A DNA stretch of 64,000 nucleotides from NCBI GenBank assembly GCA_045128635.1, contig JBGVRS010000151.1, positions 6,645-70,644 of the forward strand. The letters are read 5' to 3'. This DNA comes from HGM12587 sp045128635. Lineage in GTDB: Bacteria > Bacillota > Clostridia > Lachnospirales > Lachnospiraceae. The notes under the pieces are model-generated. The model searched no databases, was not told where the DNA came from, and was given only the letters and a program-made list of their open reading frames with translations. Made by a program: the position numbers and the translations under genes. How positions within the stretch are numbered: position 1 is the first letter of the stretch; the number at the start of each line of letters is the position of its first letter. Shown in pieces: positions 1 to 9,348 of this stretch.

Positions 1-113
1 TTGCGGAATTGATTACAAATGCGGAATTGAAAATTTATGAACAGTATGGTCATGCACTTTACGATGAAGCAAAAGATTTTAACCAGACAGTTCTGGAATT
101 TTTGAAAGAATAA
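1..113 (+). CDS. C-terminal end of an alpha/beta hydrolase (partial)
   Basis: Only the last 36 codons of a gene running in from the left edge are present, in the frame of the TAA stop at 111-113. The peptide contains YGHALYDEAKDF and ends in a hydrophobic FL. This matches the C-terminus of alpha/beta-fold hydrolases, where the conserved GH supplies the catalytic histidine of the Ser-Asp-His triad. The nucleophile and the rest of the fold lie outside the window, so substrate and exact family cannot be given. The next gene has its own promoter immediately downstream, so the hydrolase is probably the end of a separate transcription unit. Confidence 0.6.
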   Translation, partial: AELITNAELKIYEQYGHALYDEAKDFNQTVLEFLKE

Positions 114-126
114 TCTGAAGAAGTCG

Positions 127-155
127 TTGACATAAAAAATATTATATTTTATACT
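127..155 (+). promoter_or_regulatory. Sigma-A promoter of the CAP lipoprotein/adhesin unit
   Basis: TTGACA at 127-132 and TATACT at 150-155 are separated by 17 bases, close to the ideal vegetative promoter. It lies directly after the upstream hydrolase stop and would start transcription at about 162, giving a leader of roughly 75 nt with two small hairpins. Confidence 0.8.
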
Positions 156-159
156 ATAG

Positions 160-210
160 GCGGGTCAAAATCATTTGATCCGCTTATCCTGTCTAGTGGC
201 ATTATGCCAC
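160..210 (+). promoter_or_regulatory. Leader with two consecutive hairpins
   Basis: GCGGGTCAAA (160-169) pairs with TTTGATCCGC (174-183) with one G-U pair and a 4-base loop. A second stem, GTGGCA (196-201) with TGCCAC (205-210), follows 12 bases later. Neither is followed by a T-run, so they are not simple terminators. I do not recognise a known riboswitch class. They may stabilise the mRNA or bind a regulator. Confidence 0.4.
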
Positions 211-237
211 ATCTATGAATTACCCAAGAGAACGAAT

Positions 238-1173
238 ATGAACAAAAATTTAATAAAGAAGTATATGTCAGCAATTGGAATCATATTTTCAATGGCTTAT
301 TTGAGTGCGTGTTCAAACAATGACTATGCTCAGGTAGTAGAGCAGCAAAACATGGAAATACCTGTTGAAGATGCGGCAGAGGTTGTAATGGATGCGGAAG
401 CACCGGAAGGGACTCTGAAAACTTATTTTTTTGTCAGTTCAGAAGAGATTATTCCGGAAAATTTCACGGAAAATGTGTCGGATGCGTCAGCGTTTGTGGA
501 AGGATTCCGAAATGTGAAACTGCTTTGTAATGATCCGACGGATTTTGAACTGGAGATACCTGAATGGTCGGCAGAAACGGATTGTTATGAAGAAAAAAAT
601 GTGTCGCCAGACACATTGCAGGCGACGGTTTTGCCTGAAAAAGATGGTTTATACAGCATGGAAATCGTAGGTGCGGACATTTATGGAAATGCCAGCGTTG
701 TGAAAGTATATGTGTTGTATCTTACAGAAGCCGAGGAACCGCAGTGGTTAAAAGAACAGCCGGTGGAGGAGGTACAGCCAGAAAATGTAAAAAATGGATT
801 TGAACGAGCAAAGGCAGAAGAAGCATTTGCGGCTGTAAATCAACAAAGAACTGCCAATGGTCTGCATGAACTGGTATGGAATGAATCATTGTATGAACTT
901 GCCTGTATCAGAGCGCAGGAACTTGTGATGAATTTTTCTCATCAGAGACCGGATGGGAGTTATGTGGGAGATGTCATCATCAGGCAATATGGTGCCGGTG
1001 GCTGTGGGGAGAATATTGCAGAAAACTATAGGTCAGTTACCAATCTGGTAGGTGGCTGGATGAACTCTCAGGGACATAAAGAAAATATATTGAATGAGAG
1101 ATTTACCTCAGGAGTTATGGCATGTTACTGCCATGAAGGGAATTATTATTGGGTAAATCTGTTTCAGCAATGA
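238..1173 (+). CDS. CAP (SCP/PR-1-like) domain lipoprotein
   Basis: A 311-residue secreted protein. The N-terminus has a Lys-rich start, a hydrophobic stretch and the lipobox LSAC with the modified Cys at residue 25, so it should be a membrane-anchored lipoprotein. The middle (about 30-185) is an acidic region that I do not recognise. Residues from about 190 to the end form a CAP domain, with FSHQRPDG, GENIAENY, SQGHKENIL and a C-terminal YYWVNLFQQ. CAP proteins in Firmicutes are common on the cell surface but mostly lack a known activity. I place the start at 238, where the signal peptide begins; an in-frame start at 175 would put charged and Cys residues in front of it. The SD (AAGAG, 226-230) is weak. 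The next gene follows after 11 bases, suggesting co-transcription with the giant adhesin. Confidence 0.8.
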   Translation: MNKNLIKKYMSAIGIIFSMAYLSACSNNDYAQVVEQQNMEIPVEDAAEVVMDAEAPEGTLKTYFFVSSEEIIPENFTENVSDASAFVEGFRNVKLLCNDPTDFELEIPEWSAETDCYEEKNVSPDTLQATVLPEKDGLYSMEIVGADIYGNASVVKVYVLYLTEAEEPQWLKEQPVEEVQPENVKNGFERAKAEEAFAAVNQQRTANGLHELVWNESLYELACIRAQELVMNFSHQRPDGSYVGDVIIRQYGAGGCGENIAENYRSVTNLVGGWMNSQGHKENILNERFTSGVMACYCHEGNYYWVNLFQQ

Positions 1174-1184
1174 AAGGAATTGAT

Positions 1185-4100
1185 ATGAGTAACAGAATAA
1201 AGAGGATCAGTGTGTTTGTGTTACTTTTTACGATGTTGGTGCAGCTGTTTGGAACAGTCGTATCCGCAGAAGAAACAGCACAGCAGGATATTGATTTAAA
1301 TGACAGAACAAGTATTTTAAACTGGATAGAAGCAAATATTCCGGAAGATTTAAATGAATTGGCGGATATGCCAAAAGAATGGTGGGATTCGCTGCTTCCA
1401 AATCAGCTGCGAGTCGCAGAAAATCTGTCCATGCCGGTATACCGTGGTGAAAACTATGGTCTGACTACCTATGCCTATGTACCTCAAAGTGGAGATCAGG
1501 TTGCCTACATGAATCTTTCCAGCACAGGGATTAAGGATGGTTACGGAAATACGCTATGGAAAATTACCAATGGCGGAAGCAATACCTATTGCCTGGATCA
1601 TGGGGCTTCCTGCAAAAGAAGCTACGCTTATGGGAATTTTTCAAAGACCAGCGGTGAAGTGGCACATTTGATTGAGAAATATGGAGCCTCCAGTACAATT
1701 TCAGGATATTTTTGTATTCAAATGGCAATCTGGGCGCTTCAGTCAGCCAGCACGGAAGCGGAAGCATGGTCTTATGCTTATACATGGTATTTAAAAAGCT
1801 ATAATGAAACCTCCGCCGCATCCTGGGCTGATACAACAGTTTCATTTTACAAACTGGCAAAAGGGAAGACGGGGAATGTTTGGGTTGCAGAAGGTCCGGC
1901 AGGAAGCCAGAGAGTGGCAAAATATGATGAATTTGTAACTACACCATATGCAGGTGAAAATCCGAAGCCGGAAGAACCAAATCCAGACGAACCGGAGATC
2001 GAACTTGTAGAACCGGAATTTGATGTGATTGAGGATTCTATAGAAGTAAGCTATGAGGTCAAAGTAAAAAAGACAGACTGGCAGACGAAAGTTGGACTTG
2101 CCGGATGTAAGGTTGAAATTTATGAAAATGGGAAAAAAGTGAAAACTGTGACAACAAATGCAGCAGGAGAAGCTTCTTTTAAAACTGAGAAATCAGAATC
2201 ATTTTCTGCACAATATTGTACAAACTTTGATTTGTTGACAGCTGCACAACAGGAAGCAATTACCTGTTTTACTTCCCTGGAGGAGGCGAAACAGCATATT
2301 GAAGCACAAAAATCAAATTTTGAAGAAATGCAATATACCTATCAATGCAAGGAAATTACTGCTCCAAAGGGATATGTGTGGCAGGAAAATGTAAAGTCAA
2401 AGAAAATTTCCGGGAATGAAACAGCAACATTACAGATTACAAATGAACGTACCCTTGGTGCTGTAGAGCTGATAAAATATGACAGTGAATCAGAAAGTCA
2501 TATTACGCAGGGGGATGCGACACTGGAAGGCGCAGTATATGGCATCTATGCGGCAGAAGATATCGTACATCAGGATCAAAAAACAGGAGTAATTTACAAG
2601 AAAGGTGAACTGGTTGCAAAAGCAGAAATCGGAAAAACACCAAAACAGAACAAAGACGGATATATTTTAAATACTGATGGCAGCAGACATATAGAAAAGC
2701 CTGATAAAGAGATTTCATATACAGACACCCCTGGAAAGACCTTGTTTGGGGATTTGGAGCTGGGGAAATATTATATCCGGGAAATAACTGCATCAGAAGG
2801 ATATCTGCCGGACAAGACAAAATATGATGTTACCCTTGTTTATAAAGATCAGAACGTAAAGGTGGAAGTAAGAAATGAGGTTGCAGCGGAAGCAGAAAAT
2901 ACATTAACTGTGGATGATGGAAGCGATTCGAAAACAGTCTATTCCGGAGATTTTGTAAAAAAACAGGGAATTCAGTTTGTAAAAACATCGGATAATGCCT
3001 ACCAGACAGAGTTAAAGCCATTAAAAGGCGCTGGATTCAGCATTTATTTGATCAACGATCTAAGTGCAGTGAAAAAAGGAGAATTGCAGCCAGTCAATGG
3101 AACCTGGGGAGAAGCGGATGTTTTATCCTTCTATGACTATGACTTTACCAAAGAATCTAGAGCAGTGCTTTATAAGCGCAAAAGTGAACCATGGACAGCC
3201 GGTGATGAAAAGTGGCTGACAAGCCTTGGAGAAAATAAATATGAAGTCTCAGAAATGTTTACGGACAGTGACGGACGGATTGAAACTCCGGAACTTCCAT
3301 ACGGTACTTATGTGGTTGTAGAAACCACAACACCGGAACATCACAAGTGTGCAAAACCATTTATTGTACAGATTGTGGAAGATGACAGGACATTGCAAAA
3401 ACAGAGAATCATTAACAATACCATTACAGAAACCTATCTTCGTATTGTGAAAGCAGATGAAGAATTTCTGGAAGAGGAAGGCATCTATATCAAAGCAGAG
3501 GAAATGGTTCGGGGAACCGTATTAAAAGAAGGTGCACAATATCGACTGAAATGTTTATCTTTTGCTTTGAGCGGGGAAAGTCTGAAAGCGCTGAACTGGA
3601 AAACCGATGAGGAAGGGTATTTGACCTACTATGTACCGGGAGAAAAAGAAACATTTGGAACGAATGAGAATCCGTTTGCACCAACTTATCTTAAGAAAAA
3701 CGGCAAAATCAAAGACTGCTATGTGACCTTGCCGCAGAAACTGCCGATTGGATCTTATGAGCTTGTGGAGTTGACTGCACCTTCAGGGTATGTGCTGAAT
3801 GGATTTGAACAGATTGTAAAGGATTGCAGCAATGAGCGGGAAAAAGGCTATGAGATTGTGGATTGCCCAAATGAAAAGATGACATTTACCATTGATAACG
3901 GATCCGTTTATCCGGATGGTCAGATGGGGATGAACAAATACGCATTATATGATAGTCATGGCAATTTAACTGTTACGATTTTGCAGGAAAATCAGGAACA
4001 GAAGGGACTTTTAGAAATCTATAAGCATGGTGAACAGCTCTCAGAGATGTCCGAAGAACAGGACTTTATATATCAGGATGCACCAATAGAAGGGGCAAAA

Positions 4101-6089
4101 TTTCAGATTATCGCAACAGAAGACATTTATACACAGGAACTGGATGCAGATAATTTGAAACAATATGCAGTGGATACACAAAAATATCTGCTTTATAAAA
4201 AAGGAGATATTGTGGGTAATATTACGACTGATAAAAATGGTTGGGGATATTATTCTGGATTATATATAGGAAAATATAAGATTGTAGAAACAGTTGCCGG
4301 AAATGGATTTGTATTGAATCCTACAGAGCAATTTTTTGAAATTACACCTCAGGATCAGAAAATCAGCTTTGATATTATTAAGACTGATTATAAAAATGAA
4401 CGTCAGAAAATAGAAATAGAAGTTATAAAATCTGACAAGGATTCAGCTGAAAAACTAAAAGGTGCAGTTTATGGCTTGTATGCAGCAGAAGATATCTTTT
4501 CAAATATTGAATTATGCGATGAAAAACAAAAGTGGATGATTCGGGAGGTACCGGAACTTGTTGTGGAAAAAGACACGTTAATTGAAAAACGTATGACTGA
4601 TGAAAATGGAAAAGCCTCTTTTGAAAAGGATCTTCCATTAGGGAAATATTATCTTAAAGAATTGACAGCACCAGAAGGATATCTGTTAACAGAGAAAAAC
4701 ATTGAAATTGATGCAAGTTATACCGGAGAAAAAGGTGGACAAACGGTATCCAAGCAGATACATATGGCAGAGTATCAGAATAAAATTTCTGAGATTATGA
4801 TTTCTAAACAGGATATCACAAATGGAGAAGAAATCCAGGGCGCAATGCTGGAAGTGTATGAGGTAAAGGCTGGCTTAGAAGGAGTTGAGGAATTGGTTTT
4901 AAAGGAACAGTGGATTTCAGCTGGAAACAGTGGCGGAAAAATGATCAAAGGTCTGCCACTTGAAACCGAACTGATTCTTAAAGAGACAAGTCCGGCACCA
5001 GGATATGTAACAGCGGAAGAAATCCGATTTAAACTTGTGCAGGATCAGGATGTAAACGGCAAATTATTGGAAAAAACTGTCGTTTATGTCAAAGCAGAGG
5101 AAAACTGGATAAAAGCAGAATCCGGAATGCTGATTATGAAAGATGATGTGACGAAAACTGAAATCAGCAAAAAGGATATTTCCAATAAAAAAGAACTTCC
5201 GGGAGCAACTTTGGAAATATATGACGAGTCAGGGAGAATGATTAAATCCTGGGTATCAACCAACAAGCCGCATTATATTGAAAAACTGCCAATAGGAAGG
5301 TATCGACTTGTAGAGAAAAAAGCACCTTCCGGTTATGGATATGCAGAAGATGTTGTGTTTGAAATTAAAGACACTGGTGAAATTCAGACCGTAGAAATGC
5401 TGGATGACACACAAAAAGTCGATGTGGAAAAATCAACGGGGCAAAAAGTAAAACCGGGAGAGGTGTTCAAATATACCATTGATATTGTGAAAAACTGTAC
5501 AGATGAAAAGCTGGATAATTTTACGCTCACCGATACTCTTCCAAAGCAGGTACGCTTGCAGTCTTTATCAACAGGAACCTATAACCAGGACGTAAAATAT
5601 AGTGTTGAATTTCAGACAAATGTAAATAAGGATTGGAGAGTCTGGAAAAAAGATTTGAACACAGCCGCTAATTACTATTTGAGCTTACCGAAGGAATTGA
5701 AACAGGGAGAATATATCATTGCGTTCAGATTTTGTTTTGGAACAGTAGATGGAAGATATTCCAATGTGATTGCACCAGAATATGAAGTTAAAGTTTTGGG
5801 AAATGAATCAGGTGTTTTAAATAATAAAATTGAATTAACAGCATTGATTAATGGGGAAACAATCAGCGATAAGGATGAAACTAATACTCCAATTGAAACA
5901 CCGAAGACTCCGGAAAAAGATCATCCAAAGGAGCCTGGATGGGAGGAAAAAGAAACAGAGGATATAAGAATTGTTGAATATCATCCTCATGTAAATACCG
6001 GTGATATGACCAATCCGGTGATATGGATTGGAATTGCAGGTATTGCAGGAAGTGTTTATCTGGCTGTTCGAAAACAGAAGAAAAGATAA
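1185..6089 (+). CDS. Giant thioester-domain adhesin with SpaA/Cna-B repeats
   Basis: A 1634-residue surface protein with a signal peptide (about 1-28). Residues 90-265 look like a thioester domain: YC at 135-136 and the motif CIQMAIW with Gln179 match the Cys-Gln pair that forms an internal thioester able to bind host surfaces covalently. A Pro/Glu linker (about 270-285) follows. Then come eight SpaA/Cna-B-like beta domains, each closed by an E-box-like motif: KEITAPKGY, REITASEGY, VETTTPEHH, VELTAPSGY, VETVAGNGF, KELTAPEGY, KETSPAPGY and VEKKAPSGY. These domains usually carry Lys-Asn or Lys-Asp isopeptide bonds. A further beta domain (about 1408-1558) precedes a Pro-rich wall segment and a sorting signal: NTGD near 1604, a hydrophobic helix and a Lys/Arg tail. 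No sortase gene is nearby. The start at 1185 has AAGGAA six bases upstream. Confidence 0.85.
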   Translation: MSNRIKRISVFVLLFTMLVQLFGTVVSAEETAQQDIDLNDRTSILNWIEANIPEDLNELADMPKEWWDSLLPNQLRVAENLSMPVYRGENYGLTTYAYVPQSGDQVAYMNLSSTGIKDGYGNTLWKITNGGSNTYCLDHGASCKRSYAYGNFSKTSGEVAHLIEKYGASSTISGYFCIQMAIWALQSASTEAEAWSYAYTWYLKSYNETSAASWADTTVSFYKLAKGKTGNVWVAEGPAGSQRVAKYDEFVTTPYAGENPKPEEPNPDEPEIELVEPEFDVIEDSIEVSYEVKVKKTDWQTKVGLAGCKVEIYENGKKVKTVTTNAAGEASFKTEKSESFSAQYCTNFDLLTAAQQEAITCFTSLEEAKQHIEAQKSNFEEMQYTYQCKEITAPKGYVWQENVKSKKISGNETATLQITNERTLGAVELIKYDSESESHITQGDATLEGAVYGIYAAEDIVHQDQKTGVIYKKGELVAKAEIGKTPKQNKDGYILNTDGSRHIEKPDKEISYTDTPGKTLFGDLELGKYYIREITASEGYLPDKTKYDVTLVYKDQNVKVEVRNEVAAEAENTLTVDDGSDSKTVYSGDFVKKQGIQFVKTSDNAYQTELKPLKGAGFSIYLINDLSAVKKGELQPVNGTWGEADVLSFYDYDFTKESRAVLYKRKSEPWTAGDEKWLTSLGENKYEVSEMFTDSDGRIETPELPYGTYVVVETTTPEHHKCAKPFIVQIVEDDRTLQKQRIINNTITETYLRIVKADEEFLEEEGIYIKAEEMVRGTVLKEGAQYRLKCLSFALSGESLKALNWKTDEEGYLTYYVPGEKETFGTNENPFAPTYLKKNGKIKDCYVTLPQKLPIGSYELVELTAPSGYVLNGFEQIVKDCSNEREKGYEIVDCPNEKMTFTIDNGSVYPDGQMGMNKYALYDSHGNLTVTILQENQEQKGLLEIYKHGEQLSEMSEEQDFIYQDAPIEGAKFQIIATEDIYTQELDADNLKQYAVDTQKYLLYKKGDIVGNITTDKNGWGYYSGLYIGKYKIVETVAGNGFVLNPTEQFFEITPQDQKISFDIIKTDYKNERQKIEIEVIKSDKDSAEKLKGAVYGLYAAEDIFSNIELCDEKQKWMIREVPELVVEKDTLIEKRMTDENGKASFEKDLPLGKYYLKELTAPEGYLLTEKNIEIDASYTGEKGGQTVSKQIHMAEYQNKISEIMISKQDITNGEEIQGAMLEVYEVKAGLEGVEELVLKEQWISAGNSGGKMIKGLPLETELILKETSPAPGYVTAEEIRFKLVQDQDVNGKLLEKTVVYVKAEENWIKAESGMLIMKDDVTKTEISKKDISNKKELPGATLEIYDESGRMIKSWVSTNKPHYIEKLPIGRYRLVEKKAPSGYGYAEDVVFEIKDTGEIQTVEMLDDTQKVDVEKSTGQKVKPGEVFKYTIDIVKNCTDEKLDNFTLTDTLPKQVRLQSLSTGTYNQDVKYSVEFQTNVNKDWRVWKKDLNTAANYYLSLPKELKQGEYIIAFRFCFGTVDGRYSNVIAPEYEVKVLGNESGVLNNKIELTALINGETISDKDETNTPIETPKTPEKDHPKEPGWEEKETEDIRIVEYHPHVNTGDMTNPVIWIGIAGIAGSVYLAVRKQKKR

Positions 6090-6118
6090 TGGAAAAGTTT
6101 GAAAAATCCTTAGATTTG

Positions 6119-6147
6119 TTGACATGAAAGGGAAAGTATATTAACAT
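6119..6147 (+). promoter_or_regulatory. Promoter of the GH25 lysozyme gene
   Basis: TTGACA at 6119-6124 and TAACAT at 6142-6147 with a 17-base spacer. It lies in the 98-base gap after the adhesin gene, so the lysozyme can be transcribed independently. Confidence 0.6.
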
Positions 6148-6187
6148 AAAGTGTCAGACAAATTTACATAAAGAGAGTGAAAAAAGG

Positions 6188-8392
6188 ATGAAAAAACGCA
6201 TTGCATTGGCAATCTGTTCATTTATGATTGCGATCGGTGGAATTGGAATGTCTTCACTTCCTCATGAAGAACTGCCTGTATCAGAAGAGTTACTGGCAGA
6301 AGCAATGGAAGAGGAAGAACCTGAAGAAGTAATAGAAGAAGTGGCTGAAGTTAAAGTGTGTCTGGAGGGGTGTACTTTAGAAGAAGGTCATGAAGGTGAG
6401 TGTGTCGTAAAAGAAGAGGAAATCGAAGTAATTTTAAAAACAACCTCTATGGAAAGAGATTTGAAAGTCAAATTTGTTAACAAGAAGACTGGAAAAGTTA
6501 TTTCCGGAGCAGATTTTAAGATGAAGCTGACAAGTCCTTCGAAAAAAACGAAGGAGTATTCCGATCATGATAACGACGGTATCATCTGGGTAAAGGATAT
6601 TGACGGCGGAAATTATACGATTGAAATGCTGGAACTGGAAGGATATGTGACAGCGAAAAATCTTACAGCTGAAGTTAAGAAAAAAATTGAGTATAAAGTC
6701 GTAGAAGTTGCGGATGAAGTAAAATCTGAAAGTGAAGTTAATGTATCACAGGAAGATGGTGCGTACGGCGGAGCTGAAAAGGATGATTCCACATCCGGAT
6801 CTGCAAAATTAGAAGATACAGTTGAGTATGTTGCTTCTACGAAAAAAGAAGTAACAAAAACTACAGAGGTTCAGAAAAAAGACAGCTTTGGTCAGCTGGT
6901 ATATGAAAAGCAGAAAGTAGATGCTCTAGGACAGCCGGTGTATGCGAAGATTTTATCTGAATCTGATGAATTCCATACATTTAAGAATGGAACATGTACC
7001 AGATGTGGTGCAGCAGAGAAAAAGGAACATGTTCATATAGATAAAGATAACAATTGTGTATGTGATGGACCAGAGTGTACAGAAAGTATGCACTCAGAAC
7101 TTTCTAATGGGATATGTAATAAGTGCAAAAAGGTAGTGAAGCCTGAAAATCATACTCATGAAAACTCGAATAATGATACTGCGTGTGATTCATGTGGAGA
7201 AACACTTGTACATACTTGTGTGGATGAAGATGGAAATTGCGTGTGTGATGGACCAAATTGTACAGAGAGCATGCACTCAGAACTTTCCAATGGGATTTGC
7301 AGTAAATGCAAAAAGGTAGTTAAAGCGGAAGAACATACAGAGCATACAGATTCTGATGCAGATAATAAGTGTGATTTTTGTGAAAAAACTCCATTAGTTC
7401 AGAATCCACCAGAGGAAACAAATCCCCCTGCTGAGCATTCGAATGAACATGATTTTGTGGATGCAAATGGGGATTATAAATGCGATAATTGTAATCCGGC
7501 ACCGACTTCAACTGACTTGACAGAAGGTGATCAGACAGTCGCATCTGTCATATTCCGTAAGTTTAACTTACTCAGTGTCAGCTCAAACAGATTTATCAAG
7601 TATGATACAAAGAGTGCTCCTGTTTATGATACTTCCAGTGCAAAAGTTTATGAAACAGAAACAACTTACATCTATACAGGCTGGCAGACCATTGACGGAG
7701 CAACCTATTACTTTGACAAGAATGGTAATAAGGTAACCGGAGAACAGGTTATTGAAGGTATTCCATATACATTTAGCAGCGATGGTGTTCGTTCCGGTAC
7801 CATCGGTATCGACGTTTCAAAATATCAGACAGGCATTAACTGGACGAAAGTTAAAAATGCAGGTATTAATTTCGTAATGATTCGTTGTGGATATCGTGGA
7901 TATGGTTCAGGTGTTCTTGTAGAAGATCCAATGTACAGATCCCATATTAGTGGGGCAAAGGCAGCAGGACTTCGTGTCGGTGTTTATTTCTTCAGTCAGG
8001 CGGTGAATGAAGCTGAAGCGGTTGAAGAAGCAAGTATGGCAGTTTCTCTTGCCAAGAAATATGGTATCAATATGCCAATCGCTATCGACAGCGAGTACGC
8101 AGCCGGCGGTCGAGGCCGTGCAGATGGTCTTTCTAAATCAGCGAGAACAGCTGTTACAAAGGCATTCTGTGATACTGTAAAGAGTGCAGGCTACACACCG
8201 ATGGTATATGCAAGTAAATCCTGGTTTAGCGACCATTTGAATGCATCTCAGCTTTCAAGCTATCGAATCTGGGTTGCCCATTATGCTGAAAAATGCGGAT
8301 ACACAGGAAAATATCATATTTGGCAGAACACTGATAAAGGAAAAGTAGACGGTGTTCCTGGATATGTAGATATGAATATCAGTTCAATTTAA
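6188..8392 (+). CDS. Secreted GH25 lysozyme with Cys/His-rich repeats
   Basis: A 734-residue exported muramidase. After a signal peptide (about 1-22) comes a very acidic stretch. Next is a short Cys motif (CLEGC), then a Cna-B-like domain (about 96-165) starting KVKFVNKKTGKVISG. Residues 270-440 contain tandem Cys/His-rich units with DKDNNCVCDGPEC, NGICNKCKKVV, DTACDSCG, NKCDFC and YKCDNC, which look able to bind metal. A choline-binding-type repeat (TGWQTIDGATYYFDKNG) precedes the catalytic domain at 537-734. That domain has GIDVSKYQ and the acidic pair in IAIDSEY, as expected for GH25 enzymes that cut the N-acetylmuramic acid bond of peptidoglycan. The two longest Cys units are almost identical in DNA, 183 bases apart. 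The gene sits between a surface adhesin and a peptidoglycan deacetylase, so a role in wall remodelling or adhesin placement is plausible. Confidence 0.85.
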   Translation: MKKRIALAICSFMIAIGGIGMSSLPHEELPVSEELLAEAMEEEEPEEVIEEVAEVKVCLEGCTLEEGHEGECVVKEEEIEVILKTTSMERDLKVKFVNKKTGKVISGADFKMKLTSPSKKTKEYSDHDNDGIIWVKDIDGGNYTIEMLELEGYVTAKNLTAEVKKKIEYKVVEVADEVKSESEVNVSQEDGAYGGAEKDDSTSGSAKLEDTVEYVASTKKEVTKTTEVQKKDSFGQLVYEKQKVDALGQPVYAKILSESDEFHTFKNGTCTRCGAAEKKEHVHIDKDNNCVCDGPECTESMHSELSNGICNKCKKVVKPENHTHENSNNDTACDSCGETLVHTCVDEDGNCVCDGPNCTESMHSELSNGICSKCKKVVKAEEHTEHTDSDADNKCDFCEKTPLVQNPPEETNPPAEHSNEHDFVDANGDYKCDNCNPAPTSTDLTEGDQTVASVIFRKFNLLSVSSNRFIKYDTKSAPVYDTSSAKVYETETTYIYTGWQTIDGATYYFDKNGNKVTGEQVIEGIPYTFSSDGVRSGTIGIDVSKYQTGINWTKVKNAGINFVMIRCGYRGYGSGVLVEDPMYRSHISGAKAAGLRVGVYFFSQAVNEAEAVEEASMAVSLAKKYGINMPIAIDSEYAAGGRGRADGLSKSARTAVTKAFCDTVKSAGYTPMVYASKSWFSDHLNASQLSSYRIWVAHYAEKCGYTGKYHIWQNTDKGKVDGVPGYVDMNISSI
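7055..7328 (+). repeat. Tandem near-identical 183-bp coding repeat
   Basis: Two stretches of about 90 bases, at roughly 7055-7145 and 7238-7328, encode near-identical peptides (CDGPxCTESMHSELSNGIC, then KCKKVVK). The period is 183 bases or 61 residues. The two copies look recently duplicated and could change copy number by recombination. Confidence 0.7.
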
Positions 8393-8394
8393 AT

Positions 8395-8436
8395 AAAAAA
8401 TGCTTTTGGTCATATATTGTACCAAAAGCATTTTTT
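8395..8436 (+). terminator. Intrinsic terminator after GH25 lysozyme
   Basis: A 16-base inverted repeat, AAAAAATGCTTTTGGT and ACCAAAAGCATTTTTT, around a 10-base loop, ending in a T-run. It separates the lysozyme from the deacetylase. Confidence 0.85.
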
Positions 8437-8447
8437 ATTGGAGGATT

Positions 8448-9263
8448 ATGAGACCTAGAATTTTCAGGGCATTTGGACTGCTGACTATTTTTGGAGCATG
8501 CTATCTGGCAGGAGCAACTGTGGCGGAGATGAGGAAACCGAATATAAAAGAACCGGTAATGTCCTCAGAAGTTTTCTTGGAGAGTCAGGACTGGGGACTG
8601 GGATTTTCAGAACCAGGAAAGCCACCGACAGGAATGGCAACTGTTGAAGAATTAAAGGAATATGATGCATATTTTTTAGGGGATACAACAGAGAAAAAAA
8701 TGTATCTGACATTTGATGCAGGGTTTGAGAATGGAAATACGGAAGCTATTTTAGATGCACTTAAAAAACATCAGATAAAAGCTACTTTTTTTGTTGTAGG
8801 TCATTACCTGGAAACAGCACCTGAACTGGTGCAGAGAATGGTAGAAGAAGGTCATACGGTGGGGAATCATACGTATCATCATTATGATATGTCCCAAATA
8901 TCAGATCAGGAGAGTTTTACTGAGGAAATATCCAGTGTAGAAGAGAAATATAAAGAAATTACAGGGCAGGAGATGGTGAAATATTATCGACCGCCACAGG
9001 GAAAATATAGTCTTCAAAATCTGCAGATGGCAAAAGATTTGGGGTATCATACATTCTTTTGGAGTCTTGCATATGTAGACTGGAATCAGGATGCTCAGCC
9101 GTCTCATGAAGAGGCATTTGAGAAACTGATGTCCAGAGTGCATCCGGGAGCAATTGTCTTGCTGCATAACACGTCCACTACAAATGGAGAGATTATGGAT
9201 GAACTTTTAACAAAATGGAAGGCGGAGGGGTACGATTTTGGTACTTTAGATGAATTACTATAA
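8448..9263 (+). CDS. pdaA: PdaA-type polysaccharide deacetylase
   Basis: A 271-residue NodB-fold deacetylase with an N-terminal membrane or signal segment (about 7-25). Conserved motifs are MYLTFDAGFENG (catalytic Asp region), the zinc-ligand motif GNHTYHHYD, YYRPPQGKYS, FFWSLAYVDW and HPGAIVLLHNTS. The spacing and the FENG and VDW motifs resemble Bacillus PdaA. PdaA removes acetyl groups from N-acetylmuramic acid on the way to the muramic delta-lactam of spore cortex. The start at 8448 has GGAGG four bases upstream; the in-frame start at 8400 lies inside the upstream terminator. The family call is firm, and the spore-cortex role is inferred from similarity and from the sporulation genes elsewhere in the window. 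Confidence 0.8.
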   Translation: MRPRIFRAFGLLTIFGACYLAGATVAEMRKPNIKEPVMSSEVFLESQDWGLGFSEPGKPPTGMATVEELKEYDAYFLGDTTEKKMYLTFDAGFENGNTEAILDALKKHQIKATFFVVGHYLETAPELVQRMVEEGHTVGNHTYHHYDMSQISDQESFTEEISSVEEKYKEITGQEMVKYYRPPQGKYSLQNLQMAKDLGYHTFFWSLAYVDWNQDAQPSHEEAFEKLMSRVHPGAIVLLHNTSTTNGEIMDELLTKWKAEGYDFGTLDELL

Positions 9264-9272
9264 ACATTTTTG

Positions 9273-9301
9273 TTGCATGAAAACGCAAAAAGCTATACAA
9301 T
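9273..9301 (+). promoter_or_regulatory. Promoter of cobS
   Basis: TTGCAT at 9273-9278 and TACAAT at 9296-9301, 17-base spacer. The leader is about 40 nt, too short for a cobalamin riboswitch. Confidence 0.7.
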
Positions 9302-9348
9302 AGATAGAACGAAGTACAAAGAGAAAAACTTTCGGAGGAACAAATACT

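Noticed and set aside
1564..1920. Long minus-strand open frames inside the adhesin and many other genes
   Set aside because: They lack ribosome binding sites and family motifs and lie opposite well-supported genes, so they are antisense shadows.
9302..9348. Cobalamin riboswitch before cobS
   Set aside because: The leader is far too short and no B12-box-like sequence is present.
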